From Kofleriaceae bacterium (GTDB taxonomy: Bacteria; Myxococcota_A; Polyangia; Haliangiales; Haliangiaceae), in the NCBI GenBank assembly GCA_018057825.1, contig JAGPCY010000003.1, positions 302,515 to 343,368 on the forward strand: a DNA stretch of 40,854 nucleotides, written 5' to 3'. A program made the translations under genes and the position numbers. The notes beneath the pieces were generated by a model. It was given only the letters and a program-made list of their open reading frames with translations, did no database searches and was not told where the DNA came from. Positions 1 through 8,330 of this stretch are shown piece after piece. The stretch's first letter is position 1. Each line of letters begins with the position of its first letter.

Positions 1-114
1 CTCGGTCTCGGTCTCGGTCTCGGCCTCGGACTCGGACTCGGTCTCGGTCTCGGCCTCGGTCTCGGCCTCGGACTCGGTCTCGGCCTCGGTCTCGGCCTCC
101 GCCTCGGCCTCCGC
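1..114. repeat. Degenerate hexamer array 1 (CTCGGY)
   Basis: Tandem units CTCGGT/CTCGGC/CTCGGA run from the first base and decay into CTCCGC units before a C-rich tract. The window begins inside the array, so its true length is unknown. It lies immediately upstream of the GspE-like gene. The same unit recurs in six more arrays in this window. No reading frame in it contains a stop, so it produces spurious LG/SV/RS-repeat ORFs. Confidence 0.95.
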
Positions 115-138
115 ACCTCCCCCGCCTTCCCCCGCGCT

Positions 139-1647
139 ATGCTCACGCCCGTGCGAGCCCTGCGACGGAGCGTGTGGGCGCTGGCGGCGCTGGCGGCGCT
201 GGCCGGCCTGACCGCCTTCGTTCTCGCCGCTCGCCCGCGGGATCTCGAGGACGCCGCGCGCCAGTTCGCGCGCTACGCCGCCGACCGCGCGACCAGCGCC
301 GCGGTCTGGGCCGCGGTCGCTGCGCTCGTGGCGGCCATGGTCGCGACCCGCGTGCTGGCCGGGAGGCGCAGCGCGGCGCCGACGTCCGACGTGACGCCGA
401 GCCCGCTCGACCCCCTGCCGGCCGACGAGGTCCACGCCCGCCTCGACGGCCTCCAGGCCCGGCTCCGCCAGCTCGCCGCGCCGCCGGCGCCCGACCTGGT
501 CGGCTTCGTCGACGCCATGCTCGGCGGCGCGGTGCGAGTGGCGGCGAGCGATCTCCACCTGCATCCCCTCGAGGCCGGCACCGAGGTGTCGCTGCGGGTC
601 CAAGGCGTGCTCCACCACGTCGTGACCTTGCCCCGCGAGCACCACCGCCAGGTCGTCGCGCGCCTGAAGGTCATGGCCGAGCTCACGACCTTCCGCACCG
701 ATCGTCCGCAGGATGGTCACTTCGTGTGGTCGGGCTCGGGCCACCCCGCCGACCTGCGCATCTCGGTGATGCCGACCAACCACGGCGAGCGGGTGGTGAT
801 CCGGGTCGCCAACGTCGGCCTCACCGTCCCCGACCTGACGCGCCTCGGGGTCCCGCCCGCGCTGCTCGATCGCCTGCGCGCCCTGTTGGCGCGGCCGCAG
901 GGCATCGTGTTCGTCACCGGCCCGACCGGCAGCGGCAAGACCACGACGATCTACTCGGCTCTGGCCCACATCAAGCAAGCGCGCGGCGAGACCACGCAGA
1001 TCACCACGATCGAAGATCCGATCGAGTTCGACCTGCCGTTTCTGACCCAGTCACAGGTCCGGCCCGATGTCGGCATGACCTTCGCCGCCGGGCTGCGCTC
1101 GATCCTGCGCCAGGACCCGAACGTGATCATGGTCGGTGAGATCCGCGACGCCGAGACCGCGCACATCGCGGTCCAGGCCGGCCTCACCGGTCACCAGATC
1201 GTCACCACCGTCCACGCCGACTCGGCGGCCGGGGTGTTCAATCGCCTGATCGAGATGGGCGTCGAGCCGTTCCTGGTGGCGTCGGCGTCGCTCGGTTGCT
1301 TGTCGCAGCGGCTGGTGCGCGCGCTGTGTCCCCACTGCCGCGCCCGCGAGGCGCCGTCGGCCGACGAGCAGCTACGCCTCGCGGCCGCCGGGCTCGACGA
1401 AGCGCAGGTCTACGCGCCGCGCGGCTGCGCGAAGTGCGATCACACCGGCTACCTCGGGCGGATCGCCTTCTACGAGCTGCTCGAGGTGACCGCAGAGATC
1501 CGCGAGCTGGTGAACGCCAAGGTCCCGACGCCGCGCATCCACGACGCCGCGGTCGCGCAGGGGATGACCCCGCTCCTCCACGCCGGGCTCGCGCGCATGC
1601 GGGCCGGCGACACCTCGCTGCGCGAGGTCCTGCGGGTGTGCGGATGA
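139..1647 (+). CDS. GspE/PilB-family secretion or pilus ATPase
   Basis: A hexameric AAA+ ATPase of the type II secretion/type IV pilus family, which powers pilin or pseudopilin assembly at the inner membrane. The 502-aa product has Walker A GPTGSGKT at residues 261-268, an Asp-box/Walker B region ending in VGEIRD near residues 331-337, and the His-box region that follows. Paired Cys motifs CPHC (397-400) and CAKC (430-433) form the tetracysteine zinc domain typical of GspE. Unusually, the N-terminus carries two hydrophobic segments (about residues 15-32 and 52-70) in place of the usual N1 domain, so it is probably membrane-anchored. The start is the first ATG, just after array 1. The stop overlaps the start of the PEGA gene. 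No other Gsp or Pil genes are in the window, so the specific machine cannot be named. Confidence 0.9.
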   Translation: MLTPVRALRRSVWALAALAALAGLTAFVLAARPRDLEDAARQFARYAADRATSAAVWAAVAALVAAMVATRVLAGRRSAAPTSDVTPSPLDPLPADEVHARLDGLQARLRQLAAPPAPDLVGFVDAMLGGAVRVAASDLHLHPLEAGTEVSLRVQGVLHHVVTLPREHHRQVVARLKVMAELTTFRTDRPQDGHFVWSGSGHPADLRISVMPTNHGERVVIRVANVGLTVPDLTRLGVPPALLDRLRALLARPQGIVFVTGPTGSGKTTTIYSALAHIKQARGETTQITTIEDPIEFDLPFLTQSQVRPDVGMTFAAGLRSILRQDPNVIMVGEIRDAETAHIAVQAGLTGHQIVTTVHADSAAGVFNRLIEMGVEPFLVASASLGCLSQRLVRALCPHCRAREAPSADEQLRLAAAGLDEAQVYAPRGCAKCDHTGYLGRIAFYELLEVTAEIRELVNAKVPTPRIHDAAVAQGMTPLLHAGLARMRAGDTSLREVLRVCG

Positions 1648-2039
1648 GCGTCGAGGACGCCGTCGAGTCGCGGCCCCTCGCCTGGGCGCGCCTGGCGACC
1701 GCGATCGCCGAGCTGGCCCTGGTGATCGCGTTCTTCTACCCGGCCGCGCGAGCCGCCCTCGATCGCCGCTCGTCCACCACCGACCGTCGCGACACCCCGC
1801 CCGCGGCCGACCCGCCGATGACCCTCCTGGTCGCCGCCACGCCCCACGGCGCCACCGTCCTCGTCGACGGCCAAGTCGTCGGCCAGAGCCCGGTCGCGAC
1901 CCACGTCTCGTGTCGCGGTCGGCCGGTGGTCCACCTCGAGATCACCGCGCCCGGGTTCGCGCCGCACCGCGCCGAGCTGCCGTGTGCTGCCGGCGGCGAT
2001 CTCGACGTCGCGCCGACTCTCGCGCCCCGACGGTTCTGA
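1644..2039 (+). CDS. PEGA-domain membrane protein
   Basis: A 131-aa protein whose ATG overlaps the stop of the GspE-like gene (ATGA), so the two are translationally coupled. It has one membrane segment (about residues 15-36), a charged linker, and a single PEGA-like beta domain (about 58-105) with the recognisable VLVDG...GQSPVATHV pattern followed by APGFAPHRAEL. PEGA domains are surface- or periplasm-exposed beta modules common in myxobacteria, often attached to kinases or envelope proteins. Coupling to a membrane-anchored secretion ATPase suggests an accessory or anchoring role for that ATPase, but this is inference. It is in the same frame as a longer antisense-like ORF, but only the part from 1644 has coding character. 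Confidence 0.75.
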   Translation: MSVEDAVESRPLAWARLATAIAELALVIAFFYPAARAALDRRSSTTDRRDTPPAADPPMTLLVAATPHGATVLVDGQVVGQSPVATHVSCRGRPVVHLEITAPGFAPHRAELPCAAGGDLDVAPTLAPRRF

Positions 2040-2049
2040 CAGGTTCGGC

Positions 2050-2772
2050 TCACCCGAGCGCGCGGAGCTGCGGCGCGCCGTCCGACGCCTCGAGGACGTG
2101 GAGCGAGCGCTCGGGCAGCTCGCGCCAGGCCTCGTCGGTCAAGGCCTCGCTGGCGACGACCAGGGTCGGCGTCCGGCGATCGTCGCCGTCGGTGTGGCGC
2201 ACCAGCACGAACAGCGCCCGGCCCAGGCGGTGGGCGTAGATCCGCCGGTCGCAGGCCAGGAGGAAGCTCAGCGAGCCGAGGTCGCCGGCGGCGTGCAGGG
2301 CAGCGACCGCGGCCCGCACCCCGCCCTCGACGGCGCCGGCGCGATCGACGTGACTGGCGATGAACGCGAACAGCCGCTCGCTGTCGGTGTCGCCGACAAC
2401 CGCGGCGAGGCGCGAGGCCGAGGTCTGGGCCGCGAGCGCGTCGGGCCGCGCCACGGTGCCGTTGTGCGCGAACACCAGCCGGCCGTCGCGGAACGGGTGG
2501 GTGTTGGCCAGCGCGGTCGGGCCGACCGTCTTCTGCCGGACGTGAGCCACCACGACCCGGGCCCGGGTCGCCGCCGCGAGATCGGCGAACTCCGGCGAGC
2601 GCTGCGCGCACGCGGTGTCGCGGTGCACCGACCAGCCCTCGCCGTCATCGATCGCCACGCCCCAGCCATCGGGGTGCTCGGCCGACAGCGTCCACAGGCT
2701 GCGCGGACCGTCGCGCAGGAGCGCGCGTGGACTCACCGGCCGGGCCGCGAGCATGCCGAACATCCGACACAT
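2050..2772 (-). CDS. Class II glutamine amidotransferase (YafJ/EgtC-like)
   Basis: A 240-aa N-terminal-nucleophile glutamine amidotransferase that hydrolyses glutamine and passes ammonia to an acceptor. The start is ATG at 2772 rather than the GTG one codon earlier, because it gives M-C-R-M-F-G and places the catalytic Cys directly after the initiator Met, as the family requires. Visible family motifs are HPDGWG (oxyanion region), AHVRQKT, NTHPF and FAHNGTV. The length matches stand-alone YafJ/EgtC-type proteins. EgtC acts in ergothioneine synthesis, but no egtA/B/D genes lie nearby, so the substrate is unassigned. It converges with the PEGA gene with a 10-bp gap. Confidence 0.88.
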   Translation of the reverse strand: MCRMFGMLAARPVSPRALLRDGPRSLWTLSAEHPDGWGVAIDDGEGWSVHRDTACAQRSPEFADLAAATRARVVVAHVRQKTVGPTALANTHPFRDGRLVFAHNGTVARPDALAAQTSASRLAAVVGDTDSERLFAFIASHVDRAGAVEGGVRAAVAALHAAGDLGSLSFLLACDRRIYAHRLGRALFVLVRHTDGDDRRTPTLVVASEALTDEAWRELPERSLHVLEASDGAPQLRALG

Positions 2773-2862
2773 CACCCCTAGTATCGACCGCGCGCACCAG
2801 CCGTCGAGTTTTCGACCGGGCTGCCCATCATCTCCACGAGGGGCGTCACGGAGGTTGGTGCT

Positions 2863-3258
2863 CTACAGCTGGCGGTAGCGGAGCACCAGCACCGCACACC
2901 CTGCCGGGCCGGGGCCGTAGCGGGTCCCACGCAGCGTGTCGATCGCATCGGCGTCGAGGTCGGGCCAATCGCTGGGCGCCACGACCTCGAGGCGTGTGAG
3001 CGCGCCGGTATCAGCGACGCACACACGGACACCGACCTCGAGGGGGCCTCGACCCTCACGATGTAGGTCCGTGCGGGTGTCATCGCTGGGAAACGGCGGA
3101 CCAGCGCGACCGAGCAGTCGGGCCTCGAGGTGGGCCACCGTCAGGGTCGGTCCCTGAGCGGCGGTCGGGTCGCCCCAGCTCGTGGGCCTAGGTGTGGCGG
3201 TCGCGCAGGCCACGAGGGCGACCAGGGCGAGCCAGGGATGGCGCGTGCAGCGGCTCAT
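2863..3258 (-). CDS. TonB C-terminal-like lipoprotein
   Basis: A 131-aa product. The chosen ATG at 3258 gives a short signal ending ALVAC with Cys18 as the likely lipidation site. Upstream in-frame codons would add an Arg/Pro/Gly-rich stretch that does not look coding. The C-terminal half (about 65-131) has the alternating pattern of the TonB C-terminal/energy-transducer fold, with VGVRVCVADTGALTRLEVV, then the P-DLDADAIDTLRGTRY helix, then a final strand VLRYRQL. In myxobacteria such stand-alone domains often occur without ExbB/ExbD, as here. The role is unknown. Confidence 0.6.
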   Translation of the reverse strand: MSRCTRHPWLALVALVACATATPRPTSWGDPTAAQGPTLTVAHLEARLLGRAGPPFPSDDTRTDLHREGRGPLEVGVRVCVADTGALTRLEVVAPSDWPDLDADAIDTLRGTRYGPGPAGCAVLVLRYRQL

Positions 3259-3366
3259 GGCTCGATAGAGCCTACTCGCGCTCGGTCGTGACGGACCACC
3301 CGCGTCGAGGCCCTGGCCGAGGTGGTCGGACGGACCGCTGGGCCCCGCTCGGCCAGGCGCCATGCC

Positions 3367-4053
3367 TCACCCGCGGGCGCGGGCCTCGGCCAGCAAGGCG
3401 GCGAGCAGGTCCCGCAGCGCCGCCTCGTCGAGCAGCTCGACCACGCGGGTCGCCAGGGCGCCGGCAAGGTCCCGCGCGACCAGCTCGATCTCGCGCGGCG
3501 CGGCGTCGGCTAGGACCGCGACGGCGGCAGCCAGCGCCGGGCGATGCCACGCGAAGCGCCGCACGAAGAGCTGGATCGCCAGGGTCTGGCGCGCGAACAC
3601 CTCGGCGGTCAGCCGGTAGTCGTCGCCGTCGCGAGTGAGCTCGGCGATCCACCACAGCCGCGCGAACACGTTGCTGTCGTGGCGCACCCCGGGCGTCCAG
3701 TAGCGACTGCGGGTGGTCGACCACGCCTCGAAGGCCCAGCGATGGCGGACGAAGTCGGGCCGGTGGATCACGGCGAGGAAGCGCCACAGCCCCGGCTGGG
3801 CGGCGGCGCGGCGCGACAGCGGCAGCGCGCGATGGACCACCGCGGCGGCGCGCTGCTCGATCACCGGGTCGTGGCGCGGGGTCTCGGCGATGACCTGATC
3901 GAGCGCGCGATCGAGGTCGTCGAGGTCGAGGGCCGGATGGCATTCGTCGAGGAGCTCGGCGTAGACCTCAGGCGGGTGGCGGTCGAGGTCGCCGCGGGCC
4001 AGCGCCTCGGTGACGAGGACATGGCCGTCGGGCACCAGGTGGTGGAGCTTCAC
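3367..4053 (-). CDS. DUF6339-like protein, third gene of the GHKL operon
   Basis: A 228-aa protein starting at a GTG that overlaps the stop of the middle gene by 4 nt. The central block resembles DUF6339: a W-x-FLAV segment, PDFVRHRW, then an R-x-x-N-x-FARLWW-x-AEL signature near residues 125-140 and a GDDYRL turn. It is followed by a helical C-terminus ending in an Ala/Leu-rich helix. It is predicted soluble, with no signal or membrane segment. DUF6339 has no established biochemical activity. From memory, relatives lie near GHKL ATPases, Z1 proteins and DNA methyltransferases in actinobacterial accessory islands. The family assignment is by eye and needs a profile search. It is the last gene of the operon. 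The next gene starts 108 bp further on and looks unrelated. Confidence 0.65.
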   Translation of the reverse strand: MKLHHLVPDGHVLVTEALARGDLDRHPPEVYAELLDECHPALDLDDLDRALDQVIAETPRHDPVIEQRAAAVVHRALPLSRRAAAQPGLWRFLAVIHRPDFVRHRWAFEAWSTTRSRYWTPGVRHDSNVFARLWWIAELTRDGDDYRLTAEVFARQTLAIQLFVRRFAWHRPALAAAVAVLADAAPREIELVARDLAGALATRVVELLDEAALRDLLAALLAEARARG

Positions 4054-5042
4054 GTCAGCTCTCCCGCCAGGCGCTCGGTGGCGTCGGCGATCTCGAGCTC
4101 GACCTGGAGCAGATCGTCGAGTCGCGCCGCGATCGCGGCGTGTTGACCCTCAGCCAGCTCAGCGGCGATCGCGGCGACCCGCGACTCGTGGCCGCGGGCC
4201 TCGGGGTAGAGCCGCTTGAGCCAGTGGGCCAGGGTCGCGTCGTGCCACGGCCACGTCGCCTCGCCGGTCGCCTCGATCGCGCGCGCGGCGTCCCAGAACA
4301 GCCGCGGCCACACCACGAGCGCGAGCTGGGAGTGGACCAGGTTGCGCAGCCGCGCCGCCCGGCCGAGGTTGCCCCGGGCGTTGATCACCGAGGTCGTCAG
4401 CGGATGGTCGGTGTTGATCCACAAGACCGGCTCGTCGCCGCCGAGGTCGAGGCGATACAGCGCGCGCGGCTCGGGGAAGCGCGGCGGTCCCTTGCTCGCG
4501 AAGGACTCTTCGCGGATGTCGAGGTAGTGGCCCTGGGTCGGTCGCGCGGGATCGACGCGGAGCTCCCACGCGGCGCCGCTGGCCAGGCGACTGCCGGCCT
4601 CGGTGGCGAGGCCATCGTCGGCGGCGGGACGCGTGGTCGATCGCACCAGCACCGGCGTCAGCTCGACGACCCCGCGCAGGTCGCCTGCCGCCAGCGTGAG
4701 CGTGTGGTGGGCCTCGCCCAGCGCGCCGGTCGCGACGACGACGGCCCGGCGCAGGCGGGTCTCGGCGCAGGACACGATCACGGCGAGCGACACCGGCGGG
4801 CGCGGGTGCTCGACGAGCGGGAGGGTGAGCCCGGCCAGCTCCGGCCTGGGCGTCACGGTCACCGTGACGGTCAGCGCGGCGGCGCGCGCCAGCGCGACCT
4901 CGACGCCGCGACCGTCGGGGTCGGCGCCGTCGCAGGGTACCGGCCGGCCATCGACGGCGAGCTCGGTCAACCGCAGGGTCAGGCCGTCGTCGACGTGGCC
5001 AAACGGCCAGCCGCGGATCCGACGAGTGGTCGCGGCGGTCAC
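4050..5042 (-). CDS. Unknown protein, middle gene of the GHKL operon
   Basis: A 330-aa protein not recognised as any named family. The GTG start overlaps the ATPase stop (GTGA), and its own stop overlaps the start of the DUF6339-like gene in the same way. The first half (about 1-185) is rich in beta-strand patterns with repeated VTVTV, LPLVEH and SLAVIVSC stretches. A Trp/Tyr-rich middle (about 185-250) contains YRLDLGGDEPVLWINTDHP and an N-x-RGNLGRAARLR segment. The C-terminal third (about 255-330) is helical and ends in a likely coiled coil. There is no signal peptide and no recognisable nuclease motif. Its position between two tightly coupled genes implies a complex or shared pathway with the ATPase. 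Confidence 0.8.
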   Translation of the reverse strand: MTAATTRRIRGWPFGHVDDGLTLRLTELAVDGRPVPCDGADPDGRGVEVALARAAALTVTVTVTPRPELAGLTLPLVEHPRPPVSLAVIVSCAETRLRRAVVVATGALGEAHHTLTLAAGDLRGVVELTPVLVRSTTRPAADDGLATEAGSRLASGAAWELRVDPARPTQGHYLDIREESFASKGPPRFPEPRALYRLDLGGDEPVLWINTDHPLTTSVINARGNLGRAARLRNLVHSQLALVVWPRLFWDAARAIEATGEATWPWHDATLAHWLKRLYPEARGHESRVAAIAAELAEGQHAAIAARLDDLLQVELEIADATERLAGELT

Positions 5043-6868
5043 GTCTCGACCTCACGGCCGGTCACGATCAACGTGACGCTGCGCGGGCCACCGACGGTCG
5101 GCGGCAGCGCGGCGCTGGCCCCGTCGAACACCAGGAGCGGGCCATCGAGGATCACGCGCGCCACGCCGCCGTCGAGGTCGACCGCCGCCGCGGCCGCGAC
5201 GTCGAGGCGCTCGAGGGCCACCGGCGCCAGGGGTTGGCCGTGTTCGTCGGCGACGTGGAGCGCCAGCGTGCACGCCCAGCGCGTCAGTGGCACCGACGGC
5301 CGGACCTGTCCGCGCACGTGCCACCGTCCGCCGGCGAACCAGACCAGGGTATGGCGGACGTGGAAGGCCGCCGGTCCAGCCGCGGCGGCGCCCTGACGGC
5401 CCATCGGGAACAGCTTGCGCAGGCGTTCGGGACCGGCCCGGCCGCGGCGCGGCGCCTCGATCACGACCTGGCGAATGGCCTCGTCGACCTGGGCCTCGAG
5501 CTGGCTCAGGGCCTTGGCGTAGCCGCGCCGGTACTCGGCCTTGAGGGTCGCGGTCGACTCCCACAGATCGTGGCCGGGCGGCTCGGCGGCGCGCAAGAAG
5601 CGCTCGATCGCGCGATCGCCGTCGGTGATCGCCTCAGGCGCGCGGGCCTCACCACACGCGACGACGGCGTGGAACGGTCGGGCCCCGACCGCCAACCGTC
5701 GCCGATCGCCGTAGCGCACGACCATGCCCGGGCCGCGGAACCACGCGATCTCGCCCGCGGCCGAGGGCGCGTCGGCGTCGGCGGCGAGCCGGATGCACAC
5801 CCGGACCACGCCGGTGATCGCCGGCGTTCCGTCGACGCGCTCGGGCACCGCGAGCGTCAGCTCGCGCACCACCACGTCACCCGGCTCGTCGAGGCTGACC
5901 CGGGTCGAGGTCCGGCCGCGGTAGGCCTCGATGAACGGGCGCACCGCCGTGAGATCGCGGTCGGGCACCAGCGGCCGCGGCGCGCCGACCCCCATCCACA
6001 CCGTGAGCGGCGCGCCGGTCATGACCAGGGCCGGCCAGAAGTTGCGCGCGATCGCCGCCTGGACCTCGGCGACCAGCTCGTCGGCGGTGCGCTCGTCAGC
6101 GGTGGTCGGGTCGCGAAAGCCGACGATGGCGATGCTGGTGCCGGTGCTCTCGCGGCGGCCGATCATCAGGTCGCCGGCCAGGGTCGCGGCGGCCGCGCCC
6201 CACACCGACTCGGCGCGTCGCCGCGCGCCGGTGCCGCGCACGTGCCCGAACCAGCCGGCGCCGGCGTAGTGCTCGCCCGCGTGACCGTGGCTCGGCAGCT
6301 CGACGCGCCCGAACAGCCGCGGCGACACCTGCCCTGGGGCCTCGTCCGACAGCGTCGAGTTGAACAGCACCAGCGACAGCCCCGAGAACGCCCACAGCAC
6401 CGACTTGCCGAGCCCGTAGGAGCCGCCGGCCGCCTCGCTCCGCTTGTGGCTGAACAGCGTGTCCTTGCACAGCGCGCGGAAGTGCGAGTCGCCGCGCAGC
6501 TCGTCGCCGGTCAGGCCGACGGTGTGGCGATCCTCGACCACCAGGAGCAGCAGGCGCTGGCGCTGCTCGAGCTCCTCGAGGAACCGCCCGATCGCGCGGC
6601 CGCCGTGGGTCGCGGCGGCGTCCCGCAGGTGGCCGGCGAGGGTCGGCCACCGCGCCGCCTCTTGGAACCGCGTCAGGGCGGCGCCGGTCAGCTCGACGAA
6701 GCGCAGGTGAACCTCGGGAGCCTCGAGCCGCTGGTCGTTGGCGTTCTGCAGGACCTCGCGGACGAACGACGCCAGGCTGGGGCGGAAGACGTGGCTCGCG
6801 GGATCGCCGCCGCGGCGCGCCCCCGAGGGCGGCTCGGGGTCGAAGACCCAGGCGATCGGCTCGCTCAG
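5039..6868 (-). CDS. GHKL (Hsp90/MutL-type) ATPase, first gene of the operon
   Basis: A large ATP-binding protein with a GHKL fold. The N-box REVLQNANDQ (E38, N42, D45 if the start is at 6868), the D-containing box VVEDRHTVGLTG (D113) and the lid GGSYGLGKSVLW are all visible. The C-terminal two-thirds has no match I recognise and ends in beta-rich segments. The coding sequence is continuous back to about 6930, but there is no ATG, GTG or TTG in frame between 6541 and 6930. A GTG at 6541 would delete the N-box. The CTG at 6868 gives LSEPIAWVFDPE, which resembles a natural N-terminus, so it is proposed as the start (609 aa). The 3' end overlaps the next gene by 4 nt. It is related in kind to the MutL-like ATPase of Mza-type defence operons, but no Z1, AIPR or nuclease gene is present. 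Confidence 0.78.
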   Translation of the reverse strand: MSEPIAWVFDPEPPSGARRGGDPASHVFRPSLASFVREVLQNANDQRLEAPEVHLRFVELTGAALTRFQEAARWPTLAGHLRDAAATHGGRAIGRFLEELEQRQRLLLLVVEDRHTVGLTGDELRGDSHFRALCKDTLFSHKRSEAAGGSYGLGKSVLWAFSGLSLVLFNSTLSDEAPGQVSPRLFGRVELPSHGHAGEHYAGAGWFGHVRGTGARRRAESVWGAAAATLAGDLMIGRRESTGTSIAIVGFRDPTTADERTADELVAEVQAAIARNFWPALVMTGAPLTVWMGVGAPRPLVPDRDLTAVRPFIEAYRGRTSTRVSLDEPGDVVVRELTLAVPERVDGTPAITGVVRVCIRLAADADAPSAAGEIAWFRGPGMVVRYGDRRRLAVGARPFHAVVACGEARAPEAITDGDRAIERFLRAAEPPGHDLWESTATLKAEYRRGYAKALSQLEAQVDEAIRQVVIEAPRRGRAGPERLRKLFPMGRQGAAAAGPAAFHVRHTLVWFAGGRWHVRGQVRPSVPLTRWACTLALHVADEHGQPLAPVALERLDVAAAAAVDLDGGVARVILDGPLLVFDGASAALPPTVGGPRSVTLIVTGREVET

Positions 6869-6926
6869 CGGTGACCCCGGCGCGACATCCTGCGATCGTG
6901 CCAGAGTCGCGCCGCCCCGACCAACG

Positions 6927-8144
6927 TCACGGGCAGGTGAAGTCCCAGATGCCGCCGGCGCGATCGAAGGTCGGCACCAGCAGGTGGCCGTCGGCGTAGT
7001 GCAGGCTGGCCCCCGACACCATGGTCAGGAACTTGAGCGGGACCCGGCTGGCGTCGAGGGTGCCGGCGTAGTCGGCCGGCGTGAGCTCGCTGTTGCTCCA
7101 GCCGGTCCCGGCGATGTGGGTGGCGGTGGCGTCGGCGTGGACCCGATAGACGAAGCCGCCGTAGGCCAAGACGATCAGGTCGTCGCCGTCGGTGATCATC
7201 GCGATCGGCAGGCTGCTGGCCGGGGCGATGCCCTGGGTCGGGCGGTCGGTGAACTCGTCGTCGTTCCAGAACTCGGTCGACGCGCCGGTCGCCAGGTCGA
7301 TCCGCCAGATGCGCGTGGTGCCCGACCGGATCCCGCCGACGTACAGCGCGCCGTCGCGCAGCGCCATCGAGTTGACGTTCTCGATCCGGGCCTCGGCGGT
7401 CAGCGTCCACAGCGTGGTCACCGTGCGGTTGGCGTCGGCGGCGATGCGCTTGATCTTGCGGTTGCCGTTGTCCCAGAGATAGATGTTGCCGGCGGCGTCG
7501 ACCACCGGATCCCCCGGGCCGGCGAACCGCGCGCTGGCGCCCGGGCCGAGCACGTCGCCCGGCATGTACGAGTTGCTGCTGTTCAGGTCGGCGCGTGCGA
7601 CCGGGACCGCGGTGCCGGCGATCGCCCGCACCGTGCACGACGGCGACAGCGGATCCGACAGCTCGAGGACGCCGTTGGCGTAGTCGTCGGCGGTGATCAA
7701 GCGGCCGTCGGGCAACCAGGCCAGGCCGTGGGCCAGCATCGTGCGGCCCTCGGCGCAGGTCCCCGACGGCTGGAAGCTGCCGATGCCGCCGACGTCGTCG
7801 CCGAACACCCGGACGAAGGTCGGGTTGGCGGCCGCCAGGTCGAGCTTCCACATCGCCTGCTGGGTGTTGACGAGGACGGTGCGGCCGCGGGCCGCCAGGT
7901 TGAAGACCCGCAGCGGCGGCTCGCCCAGCGCCGGGAACCCGCTCGGGGTCCAGGCGGTCGGGTTCTCGGCGACGGTCGAGATCGGGTTGCCCGCGATCAG
8001 CCGCGCGGTGGTGCAGACGCCGGACGGGCCGGGCCCGGGGCCGCCGTCGGGGTCGTCGTCGCCAGGCAGCTCGGAGCAGCCGGTGGCGAGGGGGAGGCAG
8101 GCGGCGAGGGCGAGGGACAGAGACTGGGCGAGGCGCGAGCGCAT
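6927..8144 (-). CDS. Beta-propeller (NHL-like) lipoprotein
   Basis: A 405-aa secreted protein. The ATG at 8144 is preceded by a strong Shine-Dalgarno site (AGGAGG at 8150-8155, 5-nt spacing), which decides the start over an upstream in-frame codon. The signal ends LATGC with Cys23 as the likely lipidated residue, followed by a Asp/Gly/Pro linker. The body has repeating blade-like motifs of the NHL/SMP-30 type, for example GDPVVDAAGNIYLWDNGNRKI and GLAWLPDGRLITADDYANGV. These form propellers used for protein or ligand binding. No catalytic residues could be assigned. It stands alone, and its stop is 58 bp from the proposed start of the GHKL operon on the same strand. Confidence 0.82.
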   Translation of the reverse strand: MRSRLAQSLSLALAACLPLATGCSELPGDDDPDGGPGPGPSGVCTTARLIAGNPISTVAENPTAWTPSGFPALGEPPLRVFNLAARGRTVLVNTQQAMWKLDLAAANPTFVRVFGDDVGGIGSFQPSGTCAEGRTMLAHGLAWLPDGRLITADDYANGVLELSDPLSPSCTVRAIAGTAVPVARADLNSSNSYMPGDVLGPGASARFAGPGDPVVDAAGNIYLWDNGNRKIKRIAADANRTVTTLWTLTAEARIENVNSMALRDGALYVGGIRSGTTRIWRIDLATGASTEFWNDDEFTDRPTQGIAPASSLPIAMITDGDDLIVLAYGGFVYRVHADATATHIAGTGWSNSELTPADYAGTLDASRVPLKFLTMVSGASLHYADGHLLVPTFDRAGGIWDFTCP

Positions 8145-8330
8145 GAGATCCTCCTGGACGCGTGGTCCGGGCCTGGCGGCCAGCCGCACGGGGCGGGCCG
8201 GTTTGTCAGAACGCCTGCGGTATCGGCACCGCCCGCTTCGGGTTGCGTGCGCCCGCGAAAAAAGTGTCTGCCCCGTCGACGATCAGCGCGCCTGGGGGGC
8301 GGCGCAGACGTGCCGTGCTACGACCGCGCC

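Noticed and set aside
1-114. Hexamer arrays as CRISPR arrays
   Set aside because: The units are contiguous 6-mers with no spacers, and no cas genes are present.
3367-6868. A complete Mza-type defence system
   Set aside because: No Z1, AIPR or PD-(D/E)XK gene is visible beside the GHKL ATPase, so only the general class of ATPase is shared.
5234-6874. A 546-codon + strand ORF over the GHKL ATPase
   Set aside because: Low-complexity Arg/Gln/Ala-rich shadow of the - strand ATPase, which has conserved motifs.
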